This document shows positions 37,037 to 46,048 of a DNA stretch of 64,000 bases, piece after piece; within the stretch, counting starts at the first letter, position 1, and the number at the start of each line of letters is the position of its first letter. The position numbers were made by a program, and so were the translations under genes. Source of the stretch: CBDBBY01 sp965205055 (lineage in GTDB: Bacteria; Pseudomonadota; Alphaproteobacteria; Rhodobacterales; Rhodobacteraceae); contig OZ242030.1 in NCBI GenBank assembly GCA_965205055.1, forward strand, positions 3,472,001 to 3,536,000. The letters are read 5' to 3'. The notes below the pieces were generated by a model. That model was given only the letters and a program-made list of their open reading frames with translations. It was not told where the DNA came from and did not search any database.

Positions 37037-38316
37037 AGTTCGTCCCGACTGCTCCCGAAACCGGGTTGGAAAAGTCGCTTGTAAAGCTTTTCTGCATAGC
37101 TGTCGGTCATACCTGCGATGTAGTCGCAGACACGGCGCTCGACTGAACTATCCGTGCATCCATCTTTCCAAGAACTCTGAGGTATCAGTCCCTGAGGATT
37201 TTCAATCAGAACCTTAAAAAGCCGTTTAACGATCATATGTCCTCGCCATTCAAGTTGTTGTAGCTCCGGTTTCTTTACAATGAGGTCATACGATAAGCCT
37301 TTGAATGCGGTTAGAAGTTTACGATGTTCATCAGGGAGATACGCATTGTATCTCAAGAGCGGATGTTGAAACTTTCTGTGCTCCGAAATTCTAACGCTTG
37401 TGACGAACAAATGAACAAGGTTCGCAATCATTTGTTTGCGTTCGAAACTCGACCCAAGCAGGCCATCACAAACCAAGTCGTCGTCAAACTCGATATCTCC
37501 GTGGGTCAGTGAACCATGAACTTTATCAAAAGCTTTACTGATTTCGCCCCTAACTTCTTCATCCGTAGCCAAACCGCGCGCGATTATGTCTTCAATGTCG
37601 TGAATGCCATAGGCAATGTCGTCGGCCAGCACCAAAATGCTACAATTTAAAATGTGATGAGCATCTTTCCCATTAGCTGATTGCTTAAGGATATCTAAAT
37701 CGTCTTCAGAGAACGCTGTAAGTGCCCATTTAACGACTTTTTTCTCTTCGTCGTAGAAGGATTTCGGAGGTTTATTTCCGAACTTGCAAAGTGCAAAATC
37801 ACCCATAGGCTTTGGATATTTCAACACGCCTAAAACCAACCACCGAGTAGGATTGATGCCTTGAACAGGTTCCTTATATTTTTCGAGCTTGGTCAAAATA
37901 CGTAAGGTTTGGCCATTACCCTCAAACCCGCCATGCTTCCGCATTGACTTGTGCAACGCTTGTTCCCCGCTGTGGCCGAAAGGAGGGTGGCCCAAATCAT
38001 GCGCGAAGCAGGATGCTTCGATCAGGTCGCGGTCAGGCAACCAATTCTTGGCCTCCTCGGGCAAGTCTTCCCGACCCTTGAGCGCTTTCCAGATGCTATA
38101 GCCGATTTGAGCAACCTCAATCGAGTGCGTCAGGCGCGTGCGATGGAAGTCACCTTCACCGGTGCCCATTACTTGCGTTTTCCCCTGCAAACGACGAAAC
38201 GCAGCGGAGTGCATGATACGGGCACGGTCTCGCTGGTATTGGCTACGATTGCCGCCCGGTCTCATGTCTTGTTCGCATGTCTGTCGCTCTTCAAAGAAAG
38301 CAGGCTCAAAATTCAT
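37033..38316 (-). CDS. dGTPase (anti-phage deoxyguanosine triphosphatase type)
   Basis: A 427-residue HD-domain triphosphohydrolase that splits dGTP to deoxyguanosine and tripolyphosphate. Motifs: QRDRARIMHSAAFRRLQGKT (28-47), HRTRLTHSIEVAQIG (58-72) with the first metal His, HDLGHPPFGHSGE (106-118) with the HD pair, and SILVLADDIAYGIHDIED. The N-terminus resembles the dGTPases shown to deplete dGTP during phage infection, and it once preceded hsdR, which fits a defence role. GGAGAGA precedes the ATG. It could alternatively be a housekeeping Dgt. Confidence 0.88.
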   Translation of the reverse strand: MNFEPAFFEERQTCEQDMRPGGNRSQYQRDRARIMHSAAFRRLQGKTQVMGTGEGDFHRTRLTHSIEVAQIGYSIWKALKGREDLPEEAKNWLPDRDLIEASCFAHDLGHPPFGHSGEQALHKSMRKHGGFEGNGQTLRILTKLEKYKEPVQGINPTRWLVLGVLKYPKPMGDFALCKFGNKPPKSFYDEEKKVVKWALTAFSEDDLDILKQSANGKDAHHILNCSILVLADDIAYGIHDIEDIIARGLATDEEVRGEISKAFDKVHGSLTHGDIEFDDDLVCDGLLGSSFERKQMIANLVHLFVTSVRISEHRKFQHPLLRYNAYLPDEHRKLLTAFKGLSYDLIVKKPELQQLEWRGHMIVKRLFKVLIENPQGLIPQSSWKDGCTDSSVERRVCDYIAGMTDSYAEKLYKRLFQPGFGSSRDEL

Positions 38317-38445
38317 AAAAATCTCTCCGGGCAGTTCAGGTTGATTTACCTTTCAGGCGGATTTCGCCGGAACAAGTGACATTGGGTACGTTTCAGATGT
38401 TGTCAATAGGCATACAAGGATACGGGTGCGGCCCATATTTTTTGG

Positions 38446-38945
38446 TCATGCGGCTGCTTTGCTGCAAGCCCTCCAATCGAGGAAGTCGGGCCAGCGCATG
38501 TTTTCGAGGCAGCATCTGATGGCGAGCACGACGTTGGCGCCGGTTTCGACCAGCGGCATCCCGACTCTTTGAACCGGTTCTCGACAATGTGCTTGCAGGC
38601 ACTTTCCACGATGCCGGATCCGACCGGCAAGCCGCGCTTCCGGCAGAGGTCGCAGCGCATTCGGTCCCTGTTGGCCTCGCAGTAGCGGATGCAGGCCGCG
38701 AACGCTCCAAACCGGCGGTGCGGCTTCAGTTTGGAGATGACTTGGGCGACCTGTCTGGTGCCTAGCTTCTCCCTGATCCAATCCATCCTCTTCTTTCGTT
38801 TGCCCTCGTCCGGCGTCACGGCCTGCACCGCGTCGGACGCACATTCGAGGGCATGGTACAGGTCGAGGATGAAGGCCACCTTTCGTCCGGGCAGGATCTC
38901 CTCGCAGACGATCCGGATCCATAGCGCCTCGTCGGACAGCACCGA
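38446..38945 (-). pseudogene. ISKra4-family transposase, C-terminal part
   Basis: Begins abruptly with VLSDEALWIRIVCEEILPGR and continues FILDLYHALECASDAVQAV, then RKKRMDWIREKLGTRQVAQV and KRGLPVGSGIVESACKHIVE. After FKESG a frameshift moves the ending to GANVVLAIRCCLENMRWPDF. It equals the second half of the copy at 49-50.5 kb. The 5' side is fused to the first 24 codons of a paaG-like gene. The 129 bases between the element and dGTPase hold nothing. Confidence 0.85.
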
Positions 38946-38967
38946 GTAGTGTGCCGATATTTCTGCA

Positions 38968-39039
38968 AATGCGGTCGGGCATGTTCACGGTCAATTCCAT
39001 CCAACTGGCATGATTTTGCGCCGAAACCGGATCTTCCAC
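38968..39039 (-). pseudogene. 5' fragment of a second paaG-like gene
   Basis: From GTG at 39039 (GGAGAG upstream): EDPVSAQNHASWMELTVNMP, then DRI. Compare PaaG from the operon at 25.8-26.6 kb, NDLILAQCHDSWVELTLNRP then DRL: 15 of the first 24 residues agree. After codon 24 the sequence becomes ISKra4 transposase. The upstream non-coding bases also resemble those of paaG. The rest of the gene is gone. 39040-39316, between this and paaZ, is a divergent intergenic region. Confidence 0.8.
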
Positions 39040-39316
39040 GACGACTCTCCGAACGCTGCAGATGTTGTGCAGACCAACCGGTTCGTCGATAATGTCCGCA
39101 GCACTCCTCCAATGCGCTGCATCACGGCAACAGCATAGGATAGATCACATTGCTTCGGATGTTCCGATTGCAGCCTTGTCATTCCGCTGCGATAGGACTC
39201 ACAACAAAAAGCGTTTGCGAATTCACGATTCAAGCTGCTGCAATCGGACAATCCGCGCATAGTTCGCGGCCGTCCGGCTCGGATGAACGCAACCTTCAAC
39301 GACAGGGGCAATCGCC

Positions 39317-41347
39317 ATGACGGTTCAGGACATTTCCAGCTATTGCGCGGGGCAATGGGTGGCTTCCGGGTCAAGCGCCCGCCCGGTGCGGTCGGCCGTC
39401 ACCGGCGAGCTCATCGGCCGCGCCGGCAACGACTCGCTGGATGCGGCGGCCATGCTGGACTACGCGCGCTCCAAAGGCGGCCCCGCGTTGCGCAAGATGA
39501 CGTTCCACGAGCGCGCCAAGATGCTCAAAGCGCTGGCTCTGCATATGTCGGAGCGCAAGCAATCTCTTTACGACATCTCCTTCGATACCGGAGCCACCCA
39601 GTCCGACAACCTGATCGACATCGACGGCGGAATCGGAACGGTGTTCGTATTCGCTTCCAAAGGCCGGCGGGAAATGCCCAACGCGCACGTCCATCTTGAC
39701 GGCGCGGTGGAGCAGCTATCGAAATCCGGCTCGTTCCTGGGCCAGCATATCTGCACTCCGCTGCAGGGGGCGGCGGTTCATATAAACGCGTTCAATTTCC
39801 CCGTCTGGGGCATGCTTGAGAAACTGGCCCCGACCTTGCTGGCGGGCATGCCGGCGATCGTGAAGCCCGCCACCGCAACCTGCTACGTCACGGAACGCGC
39901 CGTGCGCATCATTCTTGACAGCGGCCTGCTTCCGGACGGCGCGCTTCAGCTGGTTTCCGGCGGACTGGGCGACACGCTCGACCATCTGACGTATCAGGAT
40001 GTCGTAAGCTTCACCGGCTCCGCCGAAACAGCCCTCAAGCTGAGGTCGTCTCCGCATATCCTTGCGAACTCAATTCGTTTCATCGCCGAGCAGGACAGCT
40101 TGAACGCATCGATCCTGGGGCCGGACGCAGCGCCGGACACGCCGGAGTTCGATTTGTTCGTCAAGGAAGCGCAGCGCGAGATAACGACGAAAGCGGGCCA
40201 AAAATGCACGGCGATCCGCCGGATCATCGTTCCAGAGAAAATGGTGCAGCCGGTGACCGCTGCCATCAAGACACGCCTCGAAAAGACAGCGGTCGGCGAC
40301 CCGCGCAGACAAGACATTCGGATGGGAGCGCTGGCGTCCAGCGGCCAAAAAGCCGACGTACTCGAAAAGGCGGCGCAAATCGCAACCGAAGCGGAGCGCG
40401 TTCACGGCAATCCGGATGATTTCGCGATTGTCGGGGAAGGGATCGAGAACGGAGCGTTCGTGCCGCCGATGCTTTTCCAATGCGCAGATCCGGATTCCGC
40501 CCGCATCGTGCATGAAATCGAGGCATTCGGTCCAGTGGCGACAGTCATGCCGTATCGCGATCTGGATCACGCGGTCAGAACAGCCAATCGCGGCGGCGGC
40601 AGCCTGGTCGCATCAGTGATCACCAATGATCCCGAAGTGGCGCGCGAAGTGGCAGTCGGCACGGCTGCGCATCACGGTCGTCTGTATTTCAACAATCGCG
40701 ACAGCATGCGGGAAAGCACCGGCCACGGCTCGCCGCTGCCGCACATGGTTCACGGCGGACCGGGACGTGCCGGAGGAGGCGAGGAATTGGGCGGCGTCCG
40801 CGGCGTGATGCACTACATGCAGCGCACCGCGATACAGGGCAGCCCGGATATTCTGGCTTCCATAGGCGTCAAATGGGTGCCGGGCGCGTCCGAGGTCAAA
40901 GGTCCGGCTCACCCTTTCAGGCGCAACTTCCACGACCTCGAAATCGGAGAAACGCTGCGCACGGCTTCGCGCACGATCACGATGGACGAAATCGAGCACT
41001 TTGCCGAGTTCACGGGCGACAAGTTCTATGCCCACATGGATCAAGAGGCGGCCGCGCGAAATCCTTTCTTTCCGGGTCGCGTGGCTCATGGCTATTTGCT
41101 CCTCAGCTTCGCGGCGGGCCTGTTCGTCGAGCCGAGCGAAGGGCCGGTTCTTGCCAATACCGGTCTCGACAGTTTGAGATTTCTCAAGCCGGTAGAGGCA
41201 GGAGATTCAATCAAGGTTCGATTGACCGTCAAGCAGAAAACGCCCCGCACAGATGAATACGGCGAAATCCACTGGCACGTCGCGATTGAAAACCAGGATG
41301 ACGAGCCTGTCGCGGAATACGAACTTTTGACCATGAACGCCTATTGA
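39317..41347 (+). CDS. paaZ: Oxepin-CoA hydrolase / 3-oxo-5,6-dehydrosuberyl-CoA semialdehyde dehydrogenase
   Basis: A 676-residue fusion enzyme that opens the oxepin-CoA ring and oxidises the aldehyde formed. The N-terminal aldehyde-dehydrogenase domain has SFTGSAETALKL (231-242), the general base Glu258 in FIAEQDS and the nucleophile Cys297 in KAGQKCTAIRR. The C-terminal (R)-specific hydratase/MaoC domain has AEFTGDKFYAHMD and GRVAHGYLLLS with the Asp-His pair. Length equals E. coli PaaZ (681). AGGGG precedes the ATG. Its stop overlaps the next gene by TTGA, so paaX is co-expressed and could give negative feedback. Confidence 0.96.
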   Translation: MTVQDISSYCAGQWVASGSSARPVRSAVTGELIGRAGNDSLDAAAMLDYARSKGGPALRKMTFHERAKMLKALALHMSERKQSLYDISFDTGATQSDNLIDIDGGIGTVFVFASKGRREMPNAHVHLDGAVEQLSKSGSFLGQHICTPLQGAAVHINAFNFPVWGMLEKLAPTLLAGMPAIVKPATATCYVTERAVRIILDSGLLPDGALQLVSGGLGDTLDHLTYQDVVSFTGSAETALKLRSSPHILANSIRFIAEQDSLNASILGPDAAPDTPEFDLFVKEAQREITTKAGQKCTAIRRIIVPEKMVQPVTAAIKTRLEKTAVGDPRRQDIRMGALASSGQKADVLEKAAQIATEAERVHGNPDDFAIVGEGIENGAFVPPMLFQCADPDSARIVHEIEAFGPVATVMPYRDLDHAVRTANRGGGSLVASVITNDPEVAREVAVGTAAHHGRLYFNNRDSMRESTGHGSPLPHMVHGGPGRAGGGEELGGVRGVMHYMQRTAIQGSPDILASIGVKWVPGASEVKGPAHPFRRNFHDLEIGETLRTASRTITMDEIEHFAEFTGDKFYAHMDQEAAARNPFFPGRVAHGYLLLSFAAGLFVEPSEGPVLANTGLDSLRFLKPVEAGDSIKVRLTVKQKTPRTDEYGEIHWHVAIENQDDEPVAEYELLTMNAY

Positions 41348-41361
41348 GCAGAATTCGCGGA

Positions 41362-42114
41362 ATGGCCCCGCAAGCAGGGACATCTGATCCCTCGGCCTTG
41401 ATCGCCGAGTTGAAGGACGTCGGCCCCGTCAAGGTTTGGTCGCTGCTCGTCACCATTTTCGGCGATTTGTCGGAGGCTCATGGAGGTTTTCTGACCAGCA
41501 GGCAGCTCAACGGGCTGTTCGACGCATTCGACATCCAATCCGGAGCGTTGAGAGTGGCGCTGCACCGACTTCGGAAGGAAGGGTGGATCGAGTCCGAGCG
41601 GATTGGGCGCATCAGCCGGTTCAAAATGACGGAGCAGGCTCAGCAGGAGACCGAGAAGGCGCGGCCCGTCGTCTACCGAACTCCTTCCGATAACCTCGAA
41701 AGTTGGGTCTTCGTAGTATCGGACTCGACTCTGCCGTCTGGCGCGGTGAGGCTGAACAAGGTGATGGCTTGTCTGCCAGAAGCGAGGGCCGAAGAATTGA
41801 TGGATGCATGGGTAATGCCCGCGCCCCGAAGCCCGATGCCAAGCTGGTTGGCAGACCGGGCCTTAAGTCGGGAACTTCGCGAGAACGTGGCCAAACTCGC
41901 ACGGATCGTCGATCAGATGGAGAACGTCGCCCTAAGTGCGGACTCTTACCAGCGCATGGCTTTGCGATTGTTGATCTTACATCAATGGCGCCGCATCGCG
42001 TTGCGGGATGCGACGTGGCTACTTCTGTCGCAAAAAGCCGACGACGTTCTAACGCGCTGCTTTGCAGGCGTGCATCGAAAGCTAAGTGAGCTGAAAATCG
42101 AGAAACTGGATTAG
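41362..42114 (+). CDS. paaX: PaaX-family transcriptional repressor
   Basis: A 250-residue regulator. The N-terminal winged-helix region includes SLLVTIFGDLSEAHGGFLTS and GALRVALHRLRKEGWIESER; the PaaX middle domain includes ESWVFVVSDST; the C-terminal domain ends LLHQWRRIALRDATWLLL-type helices, here LILHQWRRIALRDATWLL. PaaX represses paa operons and is released by phenylacetyl-CoA. The start could be ATG 41362 or TTG 41344, which overlaps the paaZ stop. It probably controls both paaZ and the separated paaG operon. Confidence 0.93.
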   Translation: MAPQAGTSDPSALIAELKDVGPVKVWSLLVTIFGDLSEAHGGFLTSRQLNGLFDAFDIQSGALRVALHRLRKEGWIESERIGRISRFKMTEQAQQETEKARPVVYRTPSDNLESWVFVVSDSTLPSGAVRLNKVMACLPEARAEELMDAWVMPAPRSPMPSWLADRALSRELRENVAKLARIVDQMENVALSADSYQRMALRLLILHQWRRIALRDATWLLLSQKADDVLTRCFAGVHRKLSELKIEKLD

Positions 42115-42478
42115 AGGTTAGCGATTGGTTTCGAAAACCCTTGCCAAAAATGGCCAAAAAACAAATGGACTGGTACGGAATTTCCGTTCTGGGAGTTATG
42201 TCCCTCTGAATAAGATCGCCAAGCCGTGCCGTCTCATTTAAGCCATTTTGAGGAAAATACATCAGGCAATTTCACCTGAAAGCAAAGGCTCATCCACCTC
42301 CTGCATCTCAATCATGATATTGCGTTCCCGTCGCCGACCTTGACGAAGGCGACGGCGGGCATGAGGCAAAGCCTGAATCACGAAGAGGTACGTTTGACAG
42401 AGGCTTGTGGTTTCGAACCTCGCGTCTTCGCGCTCAGAGTCGTTCGCTTGGAGTATTGCCCGACGCAACGTCAACTTT

Positions 42479-42643
42479 GGGTGGATCCCATACTTTTTGA
42501 TCAGACAAGATGCCGCTGGCCGAAAGCCGAAGCCGACGCATCGCTCGCCGCGAATGCCGGTTGGAATACAACCACAGTCCGGAAATCATCGATTGGAAGG
42601 ATTGCCGCGCCGCAATCACTTAACCAAAAAATGGGATGCACCC
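42479..42643 (+). mobile_element. Miniature ISKra4 element, 165 bp
   Basis: Bounded by GGGTGGATCCCATACTTTTT on the left and AAAAAATGGGATGCACCC on the right, inverted repeats of ISKra4 type. The inside translates as CRWPKAEADASLAANAGWN and SSIGRIAAPQS, an alignable relic of the transposase C-terminus (compare CRWSK... at 38.6 kb). Sister copies: 17869-18022 (-), 56241-56397 (+), partial 15950-16055 (-). A non-autonomous derivative that must have been moved in trans. Confidence 0.7.
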
Positions 42644-42674
42644 GTGTATCGGTATGCATCAATGTTGCGACACG

Positions 42675-42973
42675 ACGCGGTCATGCTTGAAAATCAAAAG
42701 AGGCGGCTTCGCCGCCTCTTCGTCCGTCAAAATTTGCAAAAACGCTACCGTCTCTGGATGGCGGAACTCCGTGTCCTGTTTCTCGACTGTCATGATGACC
42801 TCTGCCGCTCGAGCCCGGATGCGCTGCGCCCGCCGTTCGCGAATCCTCGGAAGCCGCTTCTGGATGCTCCATGCAGAACCTGAAAAGTCCAGATTGCAAC
42901 TCTCGGAACACCGTACTCGGGCAACACTCGAAAGTGCGGAGCCGTCTCAACCCAAGAAAATTGGGATACACCC
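42675..42973 (-). pseudogene. ISKra4 5' end fragment
   Basis: Left end GGGTGTATCCCAATTTTCTT at 42973, then GGGTTGAGACGGCTCCGCAC, as at 49064. About 200 bases in, the minus strand reads DTEFRHPETVAFLQILTDEE, equivalent to FRHPDAAAYLQ at 49.27 kb and VFRNPDAAA-LQDLTEEEAEK at 56.85 kb. This identifies a conserved N-terminal segment of the element's coding region. Only the first 300 bases remain. Confidence 0.6.
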
Positions 42974-43064
42974 TCGCGCGATTTGCGGGGCCTTCGTGTG
43001 TGGACGCTCCCTGCGACAGGGATGCCCTTGTCTGCCTCAAGGCCAATAGCGGCCAGGAATGGCG

Positions 43065-43175
43065 GCTTTGGCCGAGACGAGGGTTGGCCGGACCCCCGGC
43101 TCGACTGACGACCGACGTCAGCGGTCCATCAAGTGCTCTGAGAAGTGCTGGGGCAGTTCAGCAACGCATGCCGCC
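43065..43175 (-). repeat. IS21-like 5' remnant (repeat R2, copy 3)
   Basis: On the minus strand, AGCACTTCTCAGAGCACTTG, then ATGGACCGCTGACGTCGGTC and GTCAGTCGAGCCGGGGGTCC, matches 15605-15670 closely and 23755-23800 less closely. No transposase sequence is kept. Confidence 0.6.
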
Positions 43176-43391
43176 GACAGGGTCCTGCCCCCATCAGTCC
43201 TCCAAGCGGACTCCGCCGTGCTCCCAATCAACTCGGACATGAAATTCAATGCATGTTGAAGTTTCTCACATGTGGAAAAACTCAAATAGGCAACAACTTT
43301 GTTACTTTTTTACATTTTTTTTGAAAATGCCGCGCAATCTCCATACAACTTTGCTACACTACCACAAGCGCACCGAAGTGACGAACAGCAG

Positions 43392-44828
43392 ATGGAATCT
43401 ACGATGGGAGACGCTAACGAGTTGATATTGCAAAACTTTCGTTGTTTCCGTGGCGAGCAACGGGGTAGGTTGCGACCGATTACGCTACTTGTTGGCGAAA
43501 ATAGTACGGGAAAATCATCGTTCATGGCGGGTTACATGGTAATAGATCAATGTTTTAGGGAAAATAGAATAAATGACGAACCAGAATTCAATCGAGATCC
43601 ATTTGAATTAGGTTCATTTAAGGACATCGCGTACACCGCTAATAAAACGGGTAGTGAAGCAACCGAATTTAGAATCGGGGTTGGTTTTGATAAAAGCCCG
43701 TCGGCTGAACATGGAAATCCTGAAATAAATATTTATTTCAACCGGAAAGGTAAGCTTCCGCACATTTGCAACCTATCTTATCGTTTTAGTGAAACTGAAT
43801 TCATTGATTTTGAACGAACCCAAGATGGGATTAAAGTGACAGTTCCAGATTTTTCAACCGTTTTAAGGTTGCGGCTACCTAGTGCGGATTCCCTTATTAA
43901 GCGGGCTATTGATGAAATTTTTCTTTTAAATCAGGATTCTCCGCAATATCGCAAATCTTTAACGGCAATGGATCTGATTGGACTCCGCGCATCAAGTTCT
44001 ACTAAAATGACTGATGAAAGTATTGAACTTCTATATAGCTATCTGGCTAGGTTAGTAGAAAAGTACTCAAAATGCGCCGCCAACGAAACGTCGCTCGATC
44101 CCCAAGGTCTTGAACTGATGACGCCAAATATTCACAAGTCAATCCCAATGGCACCAATTCGATCAAAGCCTAAAAGAAGTTACGACCAAATTCGCGAACG
44201 CTTTAGTCCTGAGGGTGACGATACACCGATGCTAATTATGCATTTGAGCGAAACGAATAAACAGTATTGGAATAAATTTCGTCAAAGCTTAATTAAATTT
44301 GGAAAGGCGTCTGAATTGTTTTCAGATATAAGAGTAAGAAGTGACGAAAGTGGAGGCATTAGCTCATTTGAAATTCAGGTAAAGGTGCGATCTGGAAAAT
44401 TTATAAATATTATGGATGTCGGCTATGGCGTAAGCCAATGTCTTCCAGTGATTATTAATGTCTTGTATCACTGCTTCAATGGATCAACCGGGACCTCAAT
44501 GTTTCTCCTGCAACAGCCGGAAGTTCATATGCACCCGCGAAGCCAGGCCGAGCTTTCGGACTTCGTATGCAACGCATATAAGGTTAGCGGAAATCGATTT
44601 TTGATTGAAACCCACAGCGATTTCATCATTGACCGCTTAAGGCTGCTAGTAAGGGACGGTGTTGTTAAAGCGACCGACGTTTCAATAATTTATTTTGAGC
44701 CAAATGGCCCTTCGGTTGATTTGCATAATATTGAATTGGATGAACGCGGCAATTTATCGAACTGCCCCAAATCATATCGCCAGTTTTTTTGGAAAGAGAT
44801 AGATAGATTGATTGGAATCGAGGATTAG
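43392..44828 (+). CDS. AAA ATPase, OLD/DUF3696-like, partner of a PIN protein
   Basis: A 478-residue ABC-type ATPase. Walker A is LVGENSTGKSSF (33-44); the C-terminal half has MDVGYGVSQCLPVIINVLYH (signature region), LLQQPEVHMHPRSQAEL (Walker B, 372-388) and FLIETHSDFIIDRL (H-loop). The QPExHxHP pattern is that of the AAA_15/DUF3696 ATPases used in two-gene defence systems. No TOPRIM domain, so the nuclease is expected to be the next gene. The ATG at 43392 is chosen; 43404 and a longer reading from 43299 are alternatives. It is markedly AT-rich compared with the window, a sign of lateral gain. It ends three bases before the PIN gene. Confidence 0.8.
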   Translation: MESTMGDANELILQNFRCFRGEQRGRLRPITLLVGENSTGKSSFMAGYMVIDQCFRENRINDEPEFNRDPFELGSFKDIAYTANKTGSEATEFRIGVGFDKSPSAEHGNPEINIYFNRKGKLPHICNLSYRFSETEFIDFERTQDGIKVTVPDFSTVLRLRLPSADSLIKRAIDEIFLLNQDSPQYRKSLTAMDLIGLRASSSTKMTDESIELLYSYLARLVEKYSKCAANETSLDPQGLELMTPNIHKSIPMAPIRSKPKRSYDQIRERFSPEGDDTPMLIMHLSETNKQYWNKFRQSLIKFGKASELFSDIRVRSDESGGISSFEIQVKVRSGKFINIMDVGYGVSQCLPVIINVLYHCFNGSTGTSMFLLQQPEVHMHPRSQAELSDFVCNAYKVSGNRFLIETHSDFIIDRLRLLVRDGVVKATDVSIIYFEPNGPSVDLHNIELDERGNLSNCPKSYRQFFWKEIDRLIGIED

Positions 44829-44831
44829 ATA

Positions 44832-45290
44832 ATGTGCATAATCGTGGATACTAATCGACTGGATGTCTTTTTATCAGGCCAAGATAACGAGGACGTCAAA
44901 CCGATTTACGATTGGTTAAATAATAGGAGCGGAAAGATTGTTTATTCAACCGGGGCGAAATTTAATGAAGAAGTAAAGAAATCTAAAAGGCGGGCACTTG
45001 CAGAGCTATTAAGCAGCGGTAAAGCTCGGTTTGTAAGTGGAGAAGAACTAGAATCCGAGAGGCAGCGGTTGATTGAGGATTCCGACCATAGATCTGACGA
45101 TATCCATGTTTTGGCTTTAGCTTTGGTTTCCGGTGCAAGATTGTTGTATACGGAGGATCAAGCCCTTAGAAATGATTTTAGAAAAGGAAAGTGGAAAAAC
45201 GGCAAATTTATAATTGGAAATCCTCGTGGAAGGCTTTATTCGGGTAGGAGAAATTCTAATCTTTTGACAGCGGATGTGTGTAATGGTTAA
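44832..45290 (+). CDS. PIN-like domain protein, predicted nuclease
   Basis: A 152-residue protein with the acidic residues of a PIN-like fold: Asp in CIIVDTNRLDVFL (6), Glu in AKFNEEVKKSKRRAL, Asp in HRSDDIHVLALALVSGARLL, and Asp in YTEDQALRNDF. PIN proteins cleave RNA in a metal-dependent manner. The gene starts three bases after the ATPase stop, which implies one operon and a functional pair: ATPase as sensor or gate, PIN as effector. Same AT-rich composition as the ATPase. No antitoxin-like third gene is visible. I cannot match the pair to a named system. Confidence 0.75.
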   Translation: MCIIVDTNRLDVFLSGQDNEDVKPIYDWLNNRSGKIVYSTGAKFNEEVKKSKRRALAELLSSGKARFVSGEELESERQRLIEDSDHRSDDIHVLALALVSGARLLYTEDQALRNDFRKGKWKNGKFIIGNPRGRLYSGRRNSNLLTADVCNG

Positions 45291-46048
45291 TGATCGAGAT
45301 TGCTTATGTGGTTTAACATCTTCCATTACAATTTTACATGGCTTGCTCTGGTTCGAGTCTGATTTCGTGCTGTTGAAACTGGATATTGCGAACGGAAGAA
45401 CGAGTTCACTAAAGTGACGCTGCCGCAAGTTCGACAATTACAACCACTTTAGATGCGTGTACTCGGAATGTTTGAGCTTTGGAACACTTCCGGCGGCCAT
45501 CGCGTTGTAGGTTTAAATTGATTTAGGTGATTTCGACTGCTTCAAGCCAAATGGTGAAGAATAAGCGTTTCGATTCGGTCTGGCCGGAGAAGGTGTTCAG
45601 CCTTTAACTGTCGAGTTACATGCAAGGGTGAAGAAGTCCGACTCGTTTGTTTAGTTTTTTACTCTTTGGAAACCTCGGGGCGTTTCACTTCTTGATTAAT
45701 TTAAGATGGTACGTGGGAAGGAGATCTGTCCCTACCCGGTAAGACGAGTACGACCTGAATGTCGCATAGGCTCATCGCGGCTCGCCGTTCGAGCCGACGG
45801 CTGGCACTGGTCCTGCGAAGTCAGCAAGCTTTGCGAGCGTACCTTCATTATCGCTAAGTCGAACATGTCGTTAGGTGAGGGGCGAGCGCGTTTGGCGACA
45901 CGAAGAGGATGGCGACTCTGACCGACCATCTCAAGCACTATTGTGAGATGAAGCCTGCGACGAAAGCCGCCGACCCCGATGCAGCTCCTGTAGGGATCAC
46001 TTTTAGATGCTTATGGACAACTGCGGGGCCGGTTTTTCGTTGATTACT
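45291..46048. other. 758-bp gene-free stretch
   Basis: No gene that I can support. An open frame around 45910 (MATLTDHLKHYCEMKPATKA) has no ribosome-binding site or recognisable family and is short. Composition changes from AT-rich to GC-rich near 45700, which may mark the end of the acquired ATPase-PIN segment. Confidence 0.4.

Larger units (their letters stand above)
42115..43391. other. 1.3-kb repeat-filled gene-free region
   Basis: After paaX the region contains, in order, a miniature ISKra4 element (42479-42643), a 5' fragment of ISKra4 (42675-42973, minus), a short repeat (42980-43045) and an IS21-like remnant (43065-43175, minus). No gene is supported. Composition drops sharply to AT-rich from about 43250, before the ATPase gene. 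Confidence 0.6.

Noticed and set aside
42400..42440. tRNA T-arm-like GGTTTCGAACC
   Set aside because: No cloverleaf can be built around it: acceptor and anticodon stems are missing.
42697..42720. AAGAGGCGG-CTTCG-CCGCCTCTT as an intrinsic terminator
   Set aside because: The palindrome is perfect but lacks a T-tract on either strand and lies inside the 5' coding fragment of an ISKra4 element, not after a gene.
45910..46040. Short open frame MATLTDHLKHYCEMKPATKA as a gene
   Set aside because: No ribosome-binding site, short, and no recognisable family; kept as a note in the gene-free stretch only.
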